Part shown: in pieces, positions 21,871-31,799 of the stretch
How positions within the stretch are numbered: the first letter of the stretch is position 1
How the letters are laid out: each line of letters opens with the position of its first letter
Assembly: GCA_003427395.1 (NCBI GenBank)
Contig: BFEA01000356.1
Span: 369,849 to 433,848, forward strand
DNA length: 64,000 nucleotides
DNA from: Chara braunii
Taxonomy: Eukaryota > Streptophyta > Charophyceae > Charales > Characeae
Reading direction: 5' to 3'
Translations under genes and position numbers: made by a program
Notes under the pieces: model-generated
What the model saw: the letters and a program-made list of their open reading frames with translations, nothing else
What the model was told of the DNA's origin: nothing
Database searches by the model: none

Positions 21871-22513
21871 TAAGCCAAGGATCTGCGGCGTGACGATCGA
21901 GACTCATGGACCACACGGTGCGAATGGAATTTTTGACAAGTCACGTGCACACACACCCACATGCATTCTTATACGTGCATAATGGGCTGAATAGCGCAGG
22001 GAAGACTTAGATACGGAGACTGACCTGACCGAGACTCACCCCTATAGTGCATGACAGCGTAGCAGAATGCTAGAACACCAGCCCAAATCAACGTGGCAAT
22101 GCTGACCAATCATACATCATGCTCATCGCAAGGTGTGTACGGGTCTGGCGCTATACCCAGGAGGGAAACGCCAGGACCGAACATACATAAACGAAAAAGG
22201 ACGGGAACAGACGAACGGAGGGGATCGGACGAAAAGAGGGAGAGAGACGTGAATGTCCTCATCACCAAGTCTTCGCCACCAATCCCCGGATAATCCTTTG
22301 TTGCCATATCTAAAGTCCTAAAGCTGAGTCTGGATCCGACGTCATGAAGCTCTATCTCTCTCTCTCGTAGTCTGCAGATGCAGTGAAGTCAGATGTTGGG
22401 AGGGGAGAAGAAGATGGGGGACTGAGAGGAGGAAGACGAAAAACTCTCTCATCTCTCTCTCTCTCTCTCTCTCTCCTTGGTTGAATCAAGAACGTCTCAC
22501 ACCCATGCATTCC
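21871..22513. other. Duplication interior, no gene
   Basis: GA/CT-rich parts; short frames only. Confidence 0.5.
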
Positions 22514-22601
22514 ATCGATAGGACGAGTAAAGACGGAATGAATCTTCTGCTGAAACAGGGAGATATGCACTGTCACCTTTTGATTTGCTCGTTCTATCGA
22601 T
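22514..22601. repeat. 88-bp foldback hairpin, copy a
   Basis: ATCGATAGGACGAGTAAA at the left pairs with TTTGCTCGTTCTATCGAT at the right. The interior GGAATGAATCTTCTGCTGAA, AC(A/G)GGGAGATATGCACTG is shared by all copies. Confidence 0.85.
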
Positions 22602-22736
22602 ACAAGTAGCATGCGTCAAGCCGTGGGGCTGGAGACAAGGTTGTTGGCCAAGGTAGAAGACTTATAGTCTCTCTCCCTCTCCCTCTCACACACACCCATA
22701 CACCCGCACACACACACACACACACACACACATTTC
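22602..22736. repeat. CT and CA microsatellite spacer between foldbacks
   Basis: (CTCTCC)n then (CA)n near 22,669-22,731. Confidence 0.85.
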
Positions 22737-22825
22737 ATCGATACAACAAGCAAAACGAAATGAATCTTTCGATGAAAATGTGGGAACATACACTGTTACC
22801 CCTTTGTTTTGCTCGTTCTATCGAT
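22737..22825. repeat. 88-bp foldback hairpin, copy b
   Basis: ATCGATACAACAAGCAAAAC left arm (weaker), TTTTGCTCGTTCTATCGAT right arm. The matching copy at 45,958-46,046 has the better left arm ATCGATAGGACGAGCAAAAC. Confidence 0.8.
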
Positions 22826-23219
22826 CCAGGTAGTGTGTGGCGAGGTGCGAGTTGGAGACTGGGCTGATTGCCAAGGTCGAAGACTTCCTCGTCTCTCTCT
22901 CTCAGTCTCACACATGCACAATTACCTTCTCTTTCTTTCCCTCTTCGATCTCCTCTCTCTCTCCTTTCGATCCCTCTCTTTCTTCCTTTACCTTTCCTTT
23001 CTCTCCCCTTTCTCTTTTCTCCTCTCCTCCTTGATCACTCTCCCATCACAACTTCTCCATCTCTCTCTCTCTCGTAGTCTGCAGGTAGCGAGAGAGTGAG
23101 GGAGAGATGGTGGACTTAGAGGGAAGGATGAAGACTCTCTCTCTCTATCACACATACACACACACACACACACACATACACACACACACACATACGTGCG
23201 CGCATGCTCACACATTCTT
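22826..23219. other. Pyrimidine-rich tract, GA tract and (CA)n
   Basis: CT-rich 22,890-23,075, GA-rich 23,088-23,140, (CA)n 23,152-23,195. Almost identical to 46,047-46,440. Confidence 0.8.
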
Positions 23220-23281
23220 ATCGATAGGATGAGCAAAACAGAATGAATCTACTGCTGAAACGTGGAGATATACACTGATAC
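23220..23281. repeat. 88-bp foldback, left half only
   Basis: ATCGATAGGATGAGCAAAAC and ATGAATCTACTGCTGAAACG are present, but the right arm is replaced by TTCTTCTATTTC and a TAA tract. Same truncation at 46,441-46,502. Confidence 0.75.
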
Positions 23282-23297
23282 TTCTTCTATTTCTAGT

Positions 23298-23392
23298 ATT
23301 AATAATGGTAATAATGANAACAATTGTAATAATAATAACGATAATAATAATGACAATAATAATAGTTTTTGTAATAATAATAATAAAATATT
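23298..23392. repeat. Imperfect (TAA)n with one N
   Basis: The N is at 23,318; the same site is N in copy 2 (46,539). Confidence 0.9.
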
Positions 23393-23460
23393 AAACGTAC
23401 GTAAAGTTTTTCAATAAAGCCACTATAGAAAAGGCACCGCGTCCAACATTGACGCGCTAG

Positions 23461-23651
23461 AGTGACCGATAATCGAGCAACATTCTCCTATCTTTCCCCT
23501 TTTTTCGACCCTTTTTTTTTTTTTTTTCTCTCTCATACTTTCCCTTACACATTCGNAGTGACCGATAATCGAGCAACATTCTCCTATCTTTCCCCTTTTT
23601 TCGACCCTTTTTTTTTTTTTTTTCTCTCTCATACTTTCCCTTACACATTCG
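23461..23651. repeat. 95-bp block repeated around a single N
   Basis: 23,461-23,555 and 23,557-23,651 appear identical, with N at 23,556. Copy 2 has the block once (from 46,682). The 96-bp surplus exactly accounts for the offset change from 23,221 to 23,125, so this is almost certainly an unmerged contig overlap. Confidence 0.85.
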
Positions 23652-24315
23652 CACACACCCTTTAGCCTACTGCATCGGTGCTGACTAGGTCTCGAACCGA
23701 CCTCTCCTAGAAGTATGAGATAGCGTAATGGGACACTTGGATCCGAACTATCGACGTTGCAATGCAGCCTCGAATATACAGCATCATCATCATTTCCATG
23801 GCGTAAAGGGTCTAGAGCTCTACACAGGAAGACTGCGCCAGCCCATACCATACCCAAACGAAGAAGAGGGGTGTTTAGACGAAGGAGAGGGGAAGATGGG
23901 AATGTCGTCACACCAAGTCTTCGGCACAGGCTCAAACAGTCTCTCGTCAAAATGTCTGAATCCCGATGTCGAGTCTAGATCCAATGTCGTCAAGTCTCGA
24001 GTCACAATTCTTTCTCTCTCTGTCGTAATCTGCTGATACTGAGGAGTCAGGCGGCGAGAGGGCGAGGGAGAGATGGACTTAGAGATGAAGAAGAAGAACT
24101 TTCTCTCCTCTTTTTTTACCTTTCTCCCTCTCTCTTTCTCTTCCATACTCACAACCTCCCTCTCTCCCTCTTACGCACATCCGCTCGTATCTGGTCATAT
24201 TCGTGGCTCAAATAACAATAAGAGCTAACAAGAACCATCGGTCATATAGCAATTGTGATGGCTGGCACAAATGCTTCGTGATCTTACCATAATTGTAGCC
24301 CGTATGTGTAATTAT
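23652..24315. other. Duplication interior, no gene
   Basis: Matches 46,778-47,440; GA- and CT-rich parts only. Confidence 0.5.
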
Positions 24316-24361
24316 AAAATAATAAAATAACAATGATAATAATAATAATAATAGTAATAAC

Positions 24362-24392
<31 letters not shown>

Positions 24393-24414
24393 GTAATAAT
24401 AATAATAATATAAA
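24316..24414. repeat. (TAA)n microsatellite
   Basis: Imperfect; the counterpart at 47,440-47,536 is similar. Confidence 0.95.
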
Positions 24415-24556
24415 ACAGATGGAATGTATACAAGCTATTTTTTCAACCTGATGCATTATCACTTGGATGCGTTGTACTTGGAGCTAACAGTCAGCCTCTC
24501 TTTCACATACACACATCCTTGGTCGATTCACGATCGCCTTCACACTCACACACTCC

Positions 24557-24644
24557 ATCGATAGGATGAGGAAACTCGGAATGAATCTTCTGCTGAAACG
24601 GGAGGATATACACTGCCTTTTCTTGATTTGCTCTTTCTATCGAT
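24557..24644. repeat. 88-bp foldback hairpin, copy d
   Basis: ATCGATAGGATGAGGAAA left and TTTGCTCTTTCTATCGAT right; one stem pair is broken here. Confidence 0.8.
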
Positions 24645-24725
24645 CCAAGTAGCGCACGGCGAGGAGCGGGTAGGAGACTTATAGACTCTCTCTCTCTCAT
24701 TCACCTACACACACACACACACTTC

Positions 24726-24812
24726 ATTGATAGGATGAGCAAAAATGGAATGAGTCTTCCGTTGAAACGTGGAAATATATACTGCCTGTTTTCGTTTGCT
24801 CATTCTATCGAT
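24726..24812. repeat. 88-bp foldback hairpin, copy e
   Basis: ATGAGCAAA in the left arm pairs with TTTGCTCAT in the right, where other copies have ACGAG with CTCGT: a paired change. Absent from copy 2, which lacks this segment. Confidence 0.85.
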
Positions 24813-25524
24813 CCACGTAGCTTGTAGCGAGCTGCACATTGGAGGCTTAACTCTCCCTCTCTCTCGTAGTCCGCAGATACCGGGAAGTTAGATAGTGAGA
24901 GGGTAAAGAAGAGATGGCGGACTTAGAAGAGGAAGAATAACTTTCTATCTCTCCTTCCTTCTCACACACACACACGCTGGAGTTGCATGCATATTACCAT
25001 GCCGTAGGGGTAGATTCATCCAAATTTATTTATTTATTTGTTTATTTTATTTATTTATTTATTTATTTATTTATTCATGGGAGTTCTATGAAGTAAGTCG
25101 AGTGATCATCGACTCACCTGTCTTCTCTCTCCCGTCGTCGTCTGATTCGTTGTCGTCGCTGGCACGTAGTCAGTTCGTCGTAATCGTCGTCGAGTTGTTT
25201 TCGCCGCTACACCTCATTATCGATGGTCTGCCGTTCCACAGGTAAGTGTTTTCGGCACTTTGCTTCCTCCCTCCTTTACTCCTTTTTTCCTTCTCCTCCT
25301 CCTTCTCTCTTCTCTCCTTCTACTTTCTCTTCTCCTTCTCTCTTACGTGCGACCACCTTTCTCCTTCTCCACGTTCCCTTTCCTTCTTCCTTCGTGGTTC
25401 TTCTCCCCCTACGAGTTGTCTCTCCCGTTTTTCTCGCGCGCTCTACCCTTTGCTTTCCTACCACTAACTACCAAGTATCTCGTTTCAACGAGACAACTAC
25501 TGCTACTTATTTTTAATAGAGGAC
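24813..25524. other. Right end of copy 1: (TTTA)n, possible exon, pyrimidine tract
   Basis: (TTTA)n lies at about 25,024-25,075. An open stretch follows (SRVIIDSPVFSLPSSSDSLS, then RSQFVVIVVELF), ending CCACAG|GTAAGTG at 25,241, a good splice donor. The same stretch is open in copy 2 with three amino-acid-changing differences and no sign of selection. A pyrimidine tract follows, then the hairpin TCTCGTTTCAACGAGA near 25,478. No downstream exon could be tied to it. Confidence 0.35.
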
Positions 25525-27293
25525 TAGAAATCAACTAGCAGTCCCAGTATCCTGTGAAGTGTTACCCTGCCTCCCTCAGGTATCCTGGGAATGGTCTGCC
25601 CTGTGTCGGCCACCAATCTCTTATGACTATCATATTTGGTTTTTCCTTCCTTTATATAAATTGCTAGAATGGAACACTCATCCCTGAGGTGCCCTTCCTG
25701 AGCGGAGAAGAAACATCTCTGTCCAACCATGCTAGGCTTGGTTCTCTTTGTGTCTAGCTGGATTGAAGTCTCAGCCTGATCTTCAGCCACAATTTGGAGA
25801 GTCCAACTGGGATTCCCTTTGCCTTTTACCTTGTCCTTGCAGAGGCATAACCACACTCTCACTTACGTCCTTTTCTGGTGCAGGAGACTCTTCTTTCTTC
25901 TCCTCAGTCTGTGCCCCCTTCTCTTTACCCCCTTTTCTTTTCACCGTCTCTGTGGCTTTCTTCTCTTTCCCCTGTTGGCTCAATCTGGGTTCCTTCATTC
26001 CTCTCAATATCTCTTCCCATCTTTTCTCTCACCTTTGTCCCAACTTCTTTCTTTCTGAGATTTCATTGTCCAAGTCCTGCCCTAGCACACTGACCTCAGA
26101 AACCAGATCATCCACCCTTATTTTCATCTTACCTCTTGTGGCCACTTCCTCTTCCAGTTCTCTGCTCCGCACATTCAGGGTGACCCTCAATTGGCTCATT
26201 TCTTTTTGCAATTCCTCCTTCTCTTTCTTCAATTCCCTCACTTCCTTCCTCATTTCTTCCATATCTCTCATCAACTTCTCCACCTGGCCATCCTTCTCAT
26301 CTTCCTTCTTTCCTATCCCACTTGTCTCTTCCTTGTCCCCAATCGGCCTCTTTTTCTTAGTTCTCTTGACTTTGGGAGCCTTGCCTCCTCCCTTGACCTC
26401 CCTTCCCTCTTCATCTTCTTCTACTCCTTCCCCTTTTTACTCACCCTTTCTTGTACCTCTTTCCTTCCACTCTTAATTGTCCTTTTCTTTCCAAGTTTCT
26501 TTTTCCTTGGTACCATACTGGCCCCCATGCTTCTTTTCCTCTCCTCTGTTGCCTCCTCCTCTTCCTGTTCATCTTCCTCAGCCTGCTCAGATTCCTTGCT
26601 GCTGCTTTTGGGGGAGACCCTCGCCTTGTTCTTCAACTTCTTCAGAGGTACATTATCCTCTTCTTCATTCTCTTCCTCCTTCCCCTGTGGCTCAGTCACC
26701 TCTCTTCCAATCCATAGCCCCTTCAATTACAGCCTTTTCTTTCTCGGTTGGTCTTGCCTGGACTGGGTGTAGGTCATCGACAACTTTGCCGTTATCCTTT
26801 TCCAGGTCCGACTCCCTTCCATAATTTCTCTTACTTCCTCCTTTTCGCCTTTGTCTGATCTTGCGATCAACTGCTTCCTCTTTTCCTCCTCGCTTCATTC
26901 GCCCCTCTCAGCATCCAGCTGCAAGCTCTCAATAAAGTCTTCCAGATTGGTCTCATCAAACCTTAAATCATCCTCCACATCATCCCTTGGGAATTCCCCC
27001 ATGTCTCTTCATAGTCTCACCTTGCATACCCTCCATCTTGTGCATCCTGCTACCACTCCTTCAAACCTTCTCTTGTACATTCCTGCTCCACTCACATTCG
27101 CAATCTTCTCCTTGTCACCCTATTCTCTCCTGAAGGCGTACTCCTCAAGGTCTCGCAGAAAAACTCGCAGGCTATCTCCAGCCCTGTAAATGGGCAGCTC
27201 CTCCAGGTTCCTTGAGATTCTTTGTTCCCTCCTCTGCCCTCCCTTTCTCAAGGCAGGTCCAGAGGGCCCCGCCACTGCTCCTCTTTGCGCCAT
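25524..27293 (-). pseudogene. gag: Gag-like pseudogene downstream of element B integrase
   Basis: Reading leftwards from an ATG at 27,293: a short basic leader, LPIYRAGDSLRVFLRDLEEY (the look of a gag capsid N-terminus), KIANVSGAGMYKRRFEGVV, DDLRFDETNLEDFIESLQLD, Lys/Glu-rich stretches (26,421-26,898), a coiled coil (26,029-26,283: MEKLMRDMEEMRKEVRELKK) and a zinc knuckle near 25,710 (CFFSAQEGHLRDEC, second Cys now Ser). Stops and frame changes occur near 27,145, 27,010 and elsewhere. The frame ends with a TAG whose last base is 25,524, the breakpoint with the duplication. It is either the 5' part of another minus-strand LTR element or an extra 3' ORF of element B. Confidence 0.6.
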
Positions 27294-27594
27294 GGCCTCT
27301 TCTTTTCAAGGGTCACGCCTGCACACAGAGAAGGAGCAAATGACAGGTATGAGGGTCACATTATCACCAAGGCAACATTCCTTGTTAACAGAAGTTGACA
27401 ATGCCCTCCTTTATCAGATACTTACATATACGCACATATCCCCACTTACCCCTCTGCATCCACGTACGTACACATACATACATATATATATATGTATGTA
27501 TGTAGCCATATATGTATGAGCATAATCTTGGGCAATTGGGTACATACCCGCATAAGAACTGCTACACATATGCATGCCTAAATATCTTCCCAAT
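27294..27594. other. Spacer with TA/TG microsatellite
   Basis: (CATA)n/(TA)n/(TGTA)n near 27,468-27,502, otherwise unremarkable. It lies between the integrase C-terminus of element B and the gag-like pseudogene. Confidence 0.6.
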
Positions 27595-28860
27595 CTATCC
27601 AAACTTCCGTATCGTAGCTGAGCTTACCTCTTCTCTAACTCGGAACTTCTTCAGTCTAGATCCTGAGACCCAGTCCTTCCTTGGAGTCCCATCCATCTCT
27701 TCCAGCTCATATGCCCCATGAAGTCCCTGTCTCCTGACTTTGAATGGTCCTAGCCACCGTTTGTCCAATTTCCTCGACCACTGCATTTCCAGAGAGGAAT
27801 CGTAGAGTAATACTGTCTCGCCAAACTTCTGGAGGTTTGAGTCTTACCCTAGGTAGCTTGTCCTACCTTTCCTTATCCTTTCCTCTGCTGTCTGCAATGT
27901 TCATGGCTGCTTCCTGCACCCTTTCTTCAGTGGCGCTGATCTGCCTTGCCCTTAGACATAGCAGTTCCTCCAAAGTTAAGTTATTCTTCAGGTCCTGCCT
28001 GCACCAACTCTTCAGGAAGCTTTCAATAGGAAATGTGGCGTGACGCCCATACCAGAGTGTCGCAGGTGCATACCCGGTCATCCTTTTTACAGTGATGTTC
28101 TCTACAAAGAACACTGTTGTTAGGAACTTTGGCCAGAGATTCGGCTTTCCACTGGTCCATTTGGCCAGTAAGTTAGTAATTGTGCTATGGCCTCTCTCCA
28201 CCGGTGCGTTCGCCTATGGATGGGCCCGAGTCGTATAATTGCCATTGACCCCCAATTCCTTCAGCAATTCTTTCACTTCCCCACATGTGAACTCAGACCC
28301 CCTGTCCATTATAAATTCCAATACGAAAGGATATCTGAGATAATATTCCTTAATACAATCCGCCAGCGTTGCCCCGGTCTTATTCATGATTGCTCTGCCA
28401 TCAACGAACCCTGTAAGGTTGTCCCTGGCGTCAAATATATAGTTATATCCTCCAAGACCTAGTGGCATACCCAGTAGATCCAGGTGAACCACCGCCCCTA
28501 CTTCCTTGATATATCTAGGATGCAGAGGTTTCTTGTACCTGATAGGCGATCGAATTTGACAGGGCATGCATGATTCACAGTATTTTCGCGTCATCTCGAA
28601 CATTCCTTCCCATTAGTAGAGCACCATAGCCTTCTTATAAGTAGCTGCGAAACTCCGACGTCCTCCGACTATCGCATCATGCAACGCAGCTACTATGTCA
28701 ATCTGGCGATTCCTTCCACACACGACACGTCGTGGCGGCCCCCTCTTATCCCTGATGAACAAGTGACCACCTCTCACCACATAGTGATCTCTTATCCTGA
28801 GAGTCTTCTCACTCACTTCTCTCTCTCTTTTATCTCCTGAGAGGAGCAACCCCATTTCTA
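27595..28860 (-). pseudogene. pol: Element B: integrase
   Basis: A zinc-binding N-terminus (ALHDAIVGGRRSFAATYKKA, then CESCMPCQ) has the second His replaced by Arg. The catalytic core keeps all three acidic residues: Asp at 28,478 (VVHLDLLGM), Asp at 28,304 (FIMDRGSEF) and Glu at 28,196 (PVERGH), with exactly 35 residues between the last two (DD35E). The C-terminal part includes KLDKRWLGPFKVRRQG. Stops lie at 28,613 (TAA) and 28,214 (TAG, after His-Pro where Gln is usual) and at several points left of 27,863. Integrase would join element DNA to the chromosome; the copy is dead. It lies 3' of RNase H, the Ty3/gypsy order. Confidence 0.9.
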
Positions 28861-29428
28861 AATAGAATCCTTCTTACTCCTCTTCCTTGAATTCCTCTGA
28901 AATTTCTTCTTATTCGAACTCTCCTTCCTTCTCTTCATCAAACTCGTAATCATCCCCAATAACTATCTCATCGGCCTTCACAATTCCTCTTTCATCATTC
29001 GCTTGGACTTGTAATAGCGAATTTGTCAGATAGTACATTCTTCCCATCATGACTACTTGTTCGTCAGTCTGTTAGACTCATGCTTCGATCGTTCGTGGCT
29101 AATCAATTATCCTATAATTCTCTGCAAGGGCCAACTCCATCATCCATTCCGTATTTCTCTCGCCCCAAGGGTCATCCTCCTCTAATGGTGTGAGTATCGG
29201 GGAAGGTTCTCTCATAAATTATGGGGGCGGATGCCACATCGGATTTCCTCTCCTCATTTCCTTACTCTCGACAAACATAAACCAACAGTTCACGTGAGTT
29301 CGCATGTCTTCCCCTTCGTCCAAAAACCCGTCTACCAGAGGCGTTTCTTCATTAGATTCCCCTTGATTTCACCACTCAATTCTGCTCATGCCATCCGCCC
29401 TGTTTTTGTTCCCAGGGATCCGTTCTAA
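28861..29428 (-). pseudogene. pol: Element B: linker between RNase H and integrase
   Basis: The pol frame can be followed with several stops: LERIPGNKNRADGMSRIEW right after RNase H (the usual end of the tether region), then acidic low-complexity sequence (YEFDEEKEGEFE). No separate gene. Confidence 0.65.
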
Positions 29429-29824
29429 CTAGAAGTCGAACATCCAGATATAGGTGAGCCATCTGACTATGGTTGGATATGAGGGCGAGAAATTCTTGAG
29501 CGAGTACACAAGTGCCGTAGGATCGATCCTGAGTACACACCTCCTCCCAAAGAGGTAATGCCTAAAGATCCTTAGGCAATATAGGACCGCAAAAACTTCC
29601 TTTTTAAACTGCGAGTAGTTCCTTTCTGCCGAGTTCAGTGTCCTGCTTTCAAACCTCAGCGGCCTCTCCTTTTCTTCACTGTCTGTCTGAATCAAGACGC
29701 CTCCCAGGGCGGTTGGTCCAGCGTAAGTTTCAACTATGAAAGGTCTTTCCATAGTCGCATCAAAGTCTGGTACCCCTAGTACCAGACCTCCCTCTCTGAG
29801 ATCCTTCTTCAATTCCTTCACCAC
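29429..29824 (-). pseudogene. pol: Element B: RNase H
   Basis: FIVETYAGPTALGGVLIQTD is the first RNase H strand. The first catalytic Asp (expected in ETDAGP) is Tyr at 29,723-29,725. The Glu block (NSAERNYSQFKKEVFAVL) and the next Asp (RCVLRIDPTALVYSL) are kept. RNase H removes the RNA strand after reverse transcription. It lies in the same frame as RT and integrase. Confidence 0.85.
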
Positions 29825-30990
29825 TTCCTCTTGATGGTTTTCCCATTCCCATTCCTGATCCTTCCGGACTAGCTTCCTTAGATGCTATATTTTGCTAGCA
29901 AATCTTTCTATGAATCTCCTCCAAAACCCACAAGTACCAAAAAAACTTCGAACTTCACCCACATTTCTGAAAGGAGTAGGCCATTCCAGGATTTTATTGG
30001 TCTTCTTCTTATCAGGGCGCCGACCGTGCTCGTTGCAAATGTATCATAGAATGGTTACCTCTTTCACGCAGTGTCTTGACTTCACACCACTGGCGGTGAG
30101 GTTGTACTCTTCTAGCAGAGATAAGACTTCTCTTAACCCTTGAACATGTTCCCACACAAACTTTCTTACCCCTGGAGCCACTTTTGACTCATCCTTCTCA
30201 ATCGGGCCCTTGACGACAAGATCGTCTATGTATGGCTCGGTGATCTGAGGGATGATTGGCTGCATTACCCTGATCATGCTTCGTTGCACCATGGCCACAA
30301 CATTGGTCCATCCTTGCGGCGCAACATTCATATGGACTAATCCCCTTGGCGTGTGCATCGCCGTGATGGGACGGTCTGCCGGATAGACTGAAAACTGATC
30401 ATATCCAGAGTAGAGGTCGATGAGGGACACAATCGACCTACCTGCACAAGCTTCTGATAACTGGTCAGCATTGGGCAGACCCCCTGCATCCCTTACAGTT
30501 ACCGCGTTCAGTTGGAGGTCTTGCACCCATCTGAGAACTCCATTTGGCTTTACAAAACAGAACCAGGGAGAGGCATATGGTCCACTTGAGTACCCTGCCA
30601 CATCCATGCGGATCTTCCCATCTAGGTACTCTACCACCCTTCTGCGATCCTCAGGATTGGGATACTTAGCCCCTCGGACATTCCATGGCTCATGGGGTAT
30701 TGTATGAATACGGATCATTTCTATCTTGTCCACATCCAACCTTCAACGTTGATCATCGTTGAACGCATATGCCCCATGTTTTTCACATATCACTTCTTTT
30801 ACCAAGTCCTCCTCTTGCCTTGTCAGAAAACCAGGTTCCCCTATTATCAGTTATTTCTCAGTCTCATCGTCGATACGACAAGGCCCGTTCTGGATGCGTT
30901 CCCTCATTCGCTGTATCAGTTCTCTTTCCTGATCATAATACACCCCTTCTTCTTGACTCAGTAGAACTGGCACAGGGTGGCTCTTCTTAT
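29825..30990 (-). pseudogene. pol: Element B: reverse transcriptase
   Basis: Blocks in order are YSSGPYASPWFCFVKPNG, RWVQDLQLNAVTVRD, LIDLYSGYDQFSVYP (first catalytic Asp), MNVAPQGWTN, PYIDDLVVKGP at 30,221-30,232 (YIDD intact) and then, past a TGA near 30,041, ICNEHGRRPDKKKTNKILEW and VRSFFGTCGFWRRFIERFAS (thumb/connection). The DLYSGYDQ form differs from the usual FDL/FDIRSG of element A, so A and B belong to separate lineages. At least four stops lie in one otherwise continuous frame; the frame changes by one step relative to protease near 30,991. Confidence 0.9.
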
Positions 30991-31799
30991 CTACCGTCTT
31001 GTACCTCCTTTTGGAGCCCTGCTTGAGCCCACCCCTAAAAAATGTTGACCGGCAGCTTGAGCATTCGGCGCATGCGGCACTATCATCTGAGTAGAAGGAG
31101 GCAGCCGGTAAATGAGGTCGACCCTTCCTCCTTCCGGATCGTCCTGGATTCTTTCTGTGAGTGCCCTGACTGCGTCCGGATCAGTCATCCTATAAGCCGA
31201 TACCAGTTTCACTGCGTCACTGATATTTGTTAGACTTAATACAAGTCATTTGGCTTCTTCATCATCTGACTCCTCTTCTTCTTCTTCCCATTTCAATTCT
31301 TTCCTTCTACTCTCAGATTCCTCGAACGTGTAAGATCCTGCATTGAGCCTGTTCTTCGAGCTGTGCGGGCCTGTGTTCCTACAGGTAATAACCTCGAAGT
31401 TCCCACAGGTAGGATCGCACAAGATGACGAACATAGTGTCGTCATGCTTGTTCATAATGACTGATTCAGATCTGCACAGGAATGACCTTCCCAGCAATAT
31501 TGGAAGGTCCAAGTTGGGCATGACGTAAAAGCACGTACGTACCTTGACTCTTCCTATTTTTATGACCACATTTGATGCGACACCAGTGTATCCGGTCTTG
31601 CCGCTGGCTCCGTTGAGGAACCCGCAATCATTCTCATCCACCTCCAACCCTAGTCTTACCACGGTTTTCCCATTTACAATATTCATTTGTGCCTCGGTAT
31701 CAACCATCCCAGGATACATCTTTCCCTTTATCATAATATCAATGAACCCTGTTCCCACAAATTTCCAGTCCATTTTGCTTCCTGTCACGCTCTAGTTAG
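30991..31799 (-). pseudogene. pro: Element B: aspartic protease
   Basis: KFVGTGFIDIMIKGKMYPGM leads to the active site Asp-Thr-Glu-Ala at 31,699 (normally Asp-Thr-Gly-Ala; one G to A change). Then GYTGVASNVVIKIGRVKVRT and PNLDLPILLGRSFL (the ILLGR strand typical of retropepsins) follow, then an acidic linker (EEEEEESDDEEAK). Stops lie at 31,246 and 30,991. Left of the first stop the frame continues as KLVSAYRMTDPDAVRALTER. A TAG at about 31,797 separates it in frame from gag. Confidence 0.85.

Larger units (their letters stand above)
19205..25524. repeat. Large direct duplication, copy 1
   Basis: Matches 42,515-48,620 in the same orientation (offset 23,314 at the left, 23,248 in the first third, about 23,221 in the middle, 23,125 and 22,831 towards the right). 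Identity ranges from a few percent divergence to stretches that look identical, including long imperfect TAA tracts. The match ends exactly at 25,524, where the gag-like pseudogene starts. Relative to copy 2 it has about 290 bp extra near 24.7-25.0 kb and lacks about 265 bp near 25.46 kb. Confidence 0.9.

Noticed and set aside
22514-22601. Hammerhead ribozyme in the foldback (CTGCTGAAAC)
   Set aside because: The required CTGATGA and GAAA core with three stems cannot be fitted.
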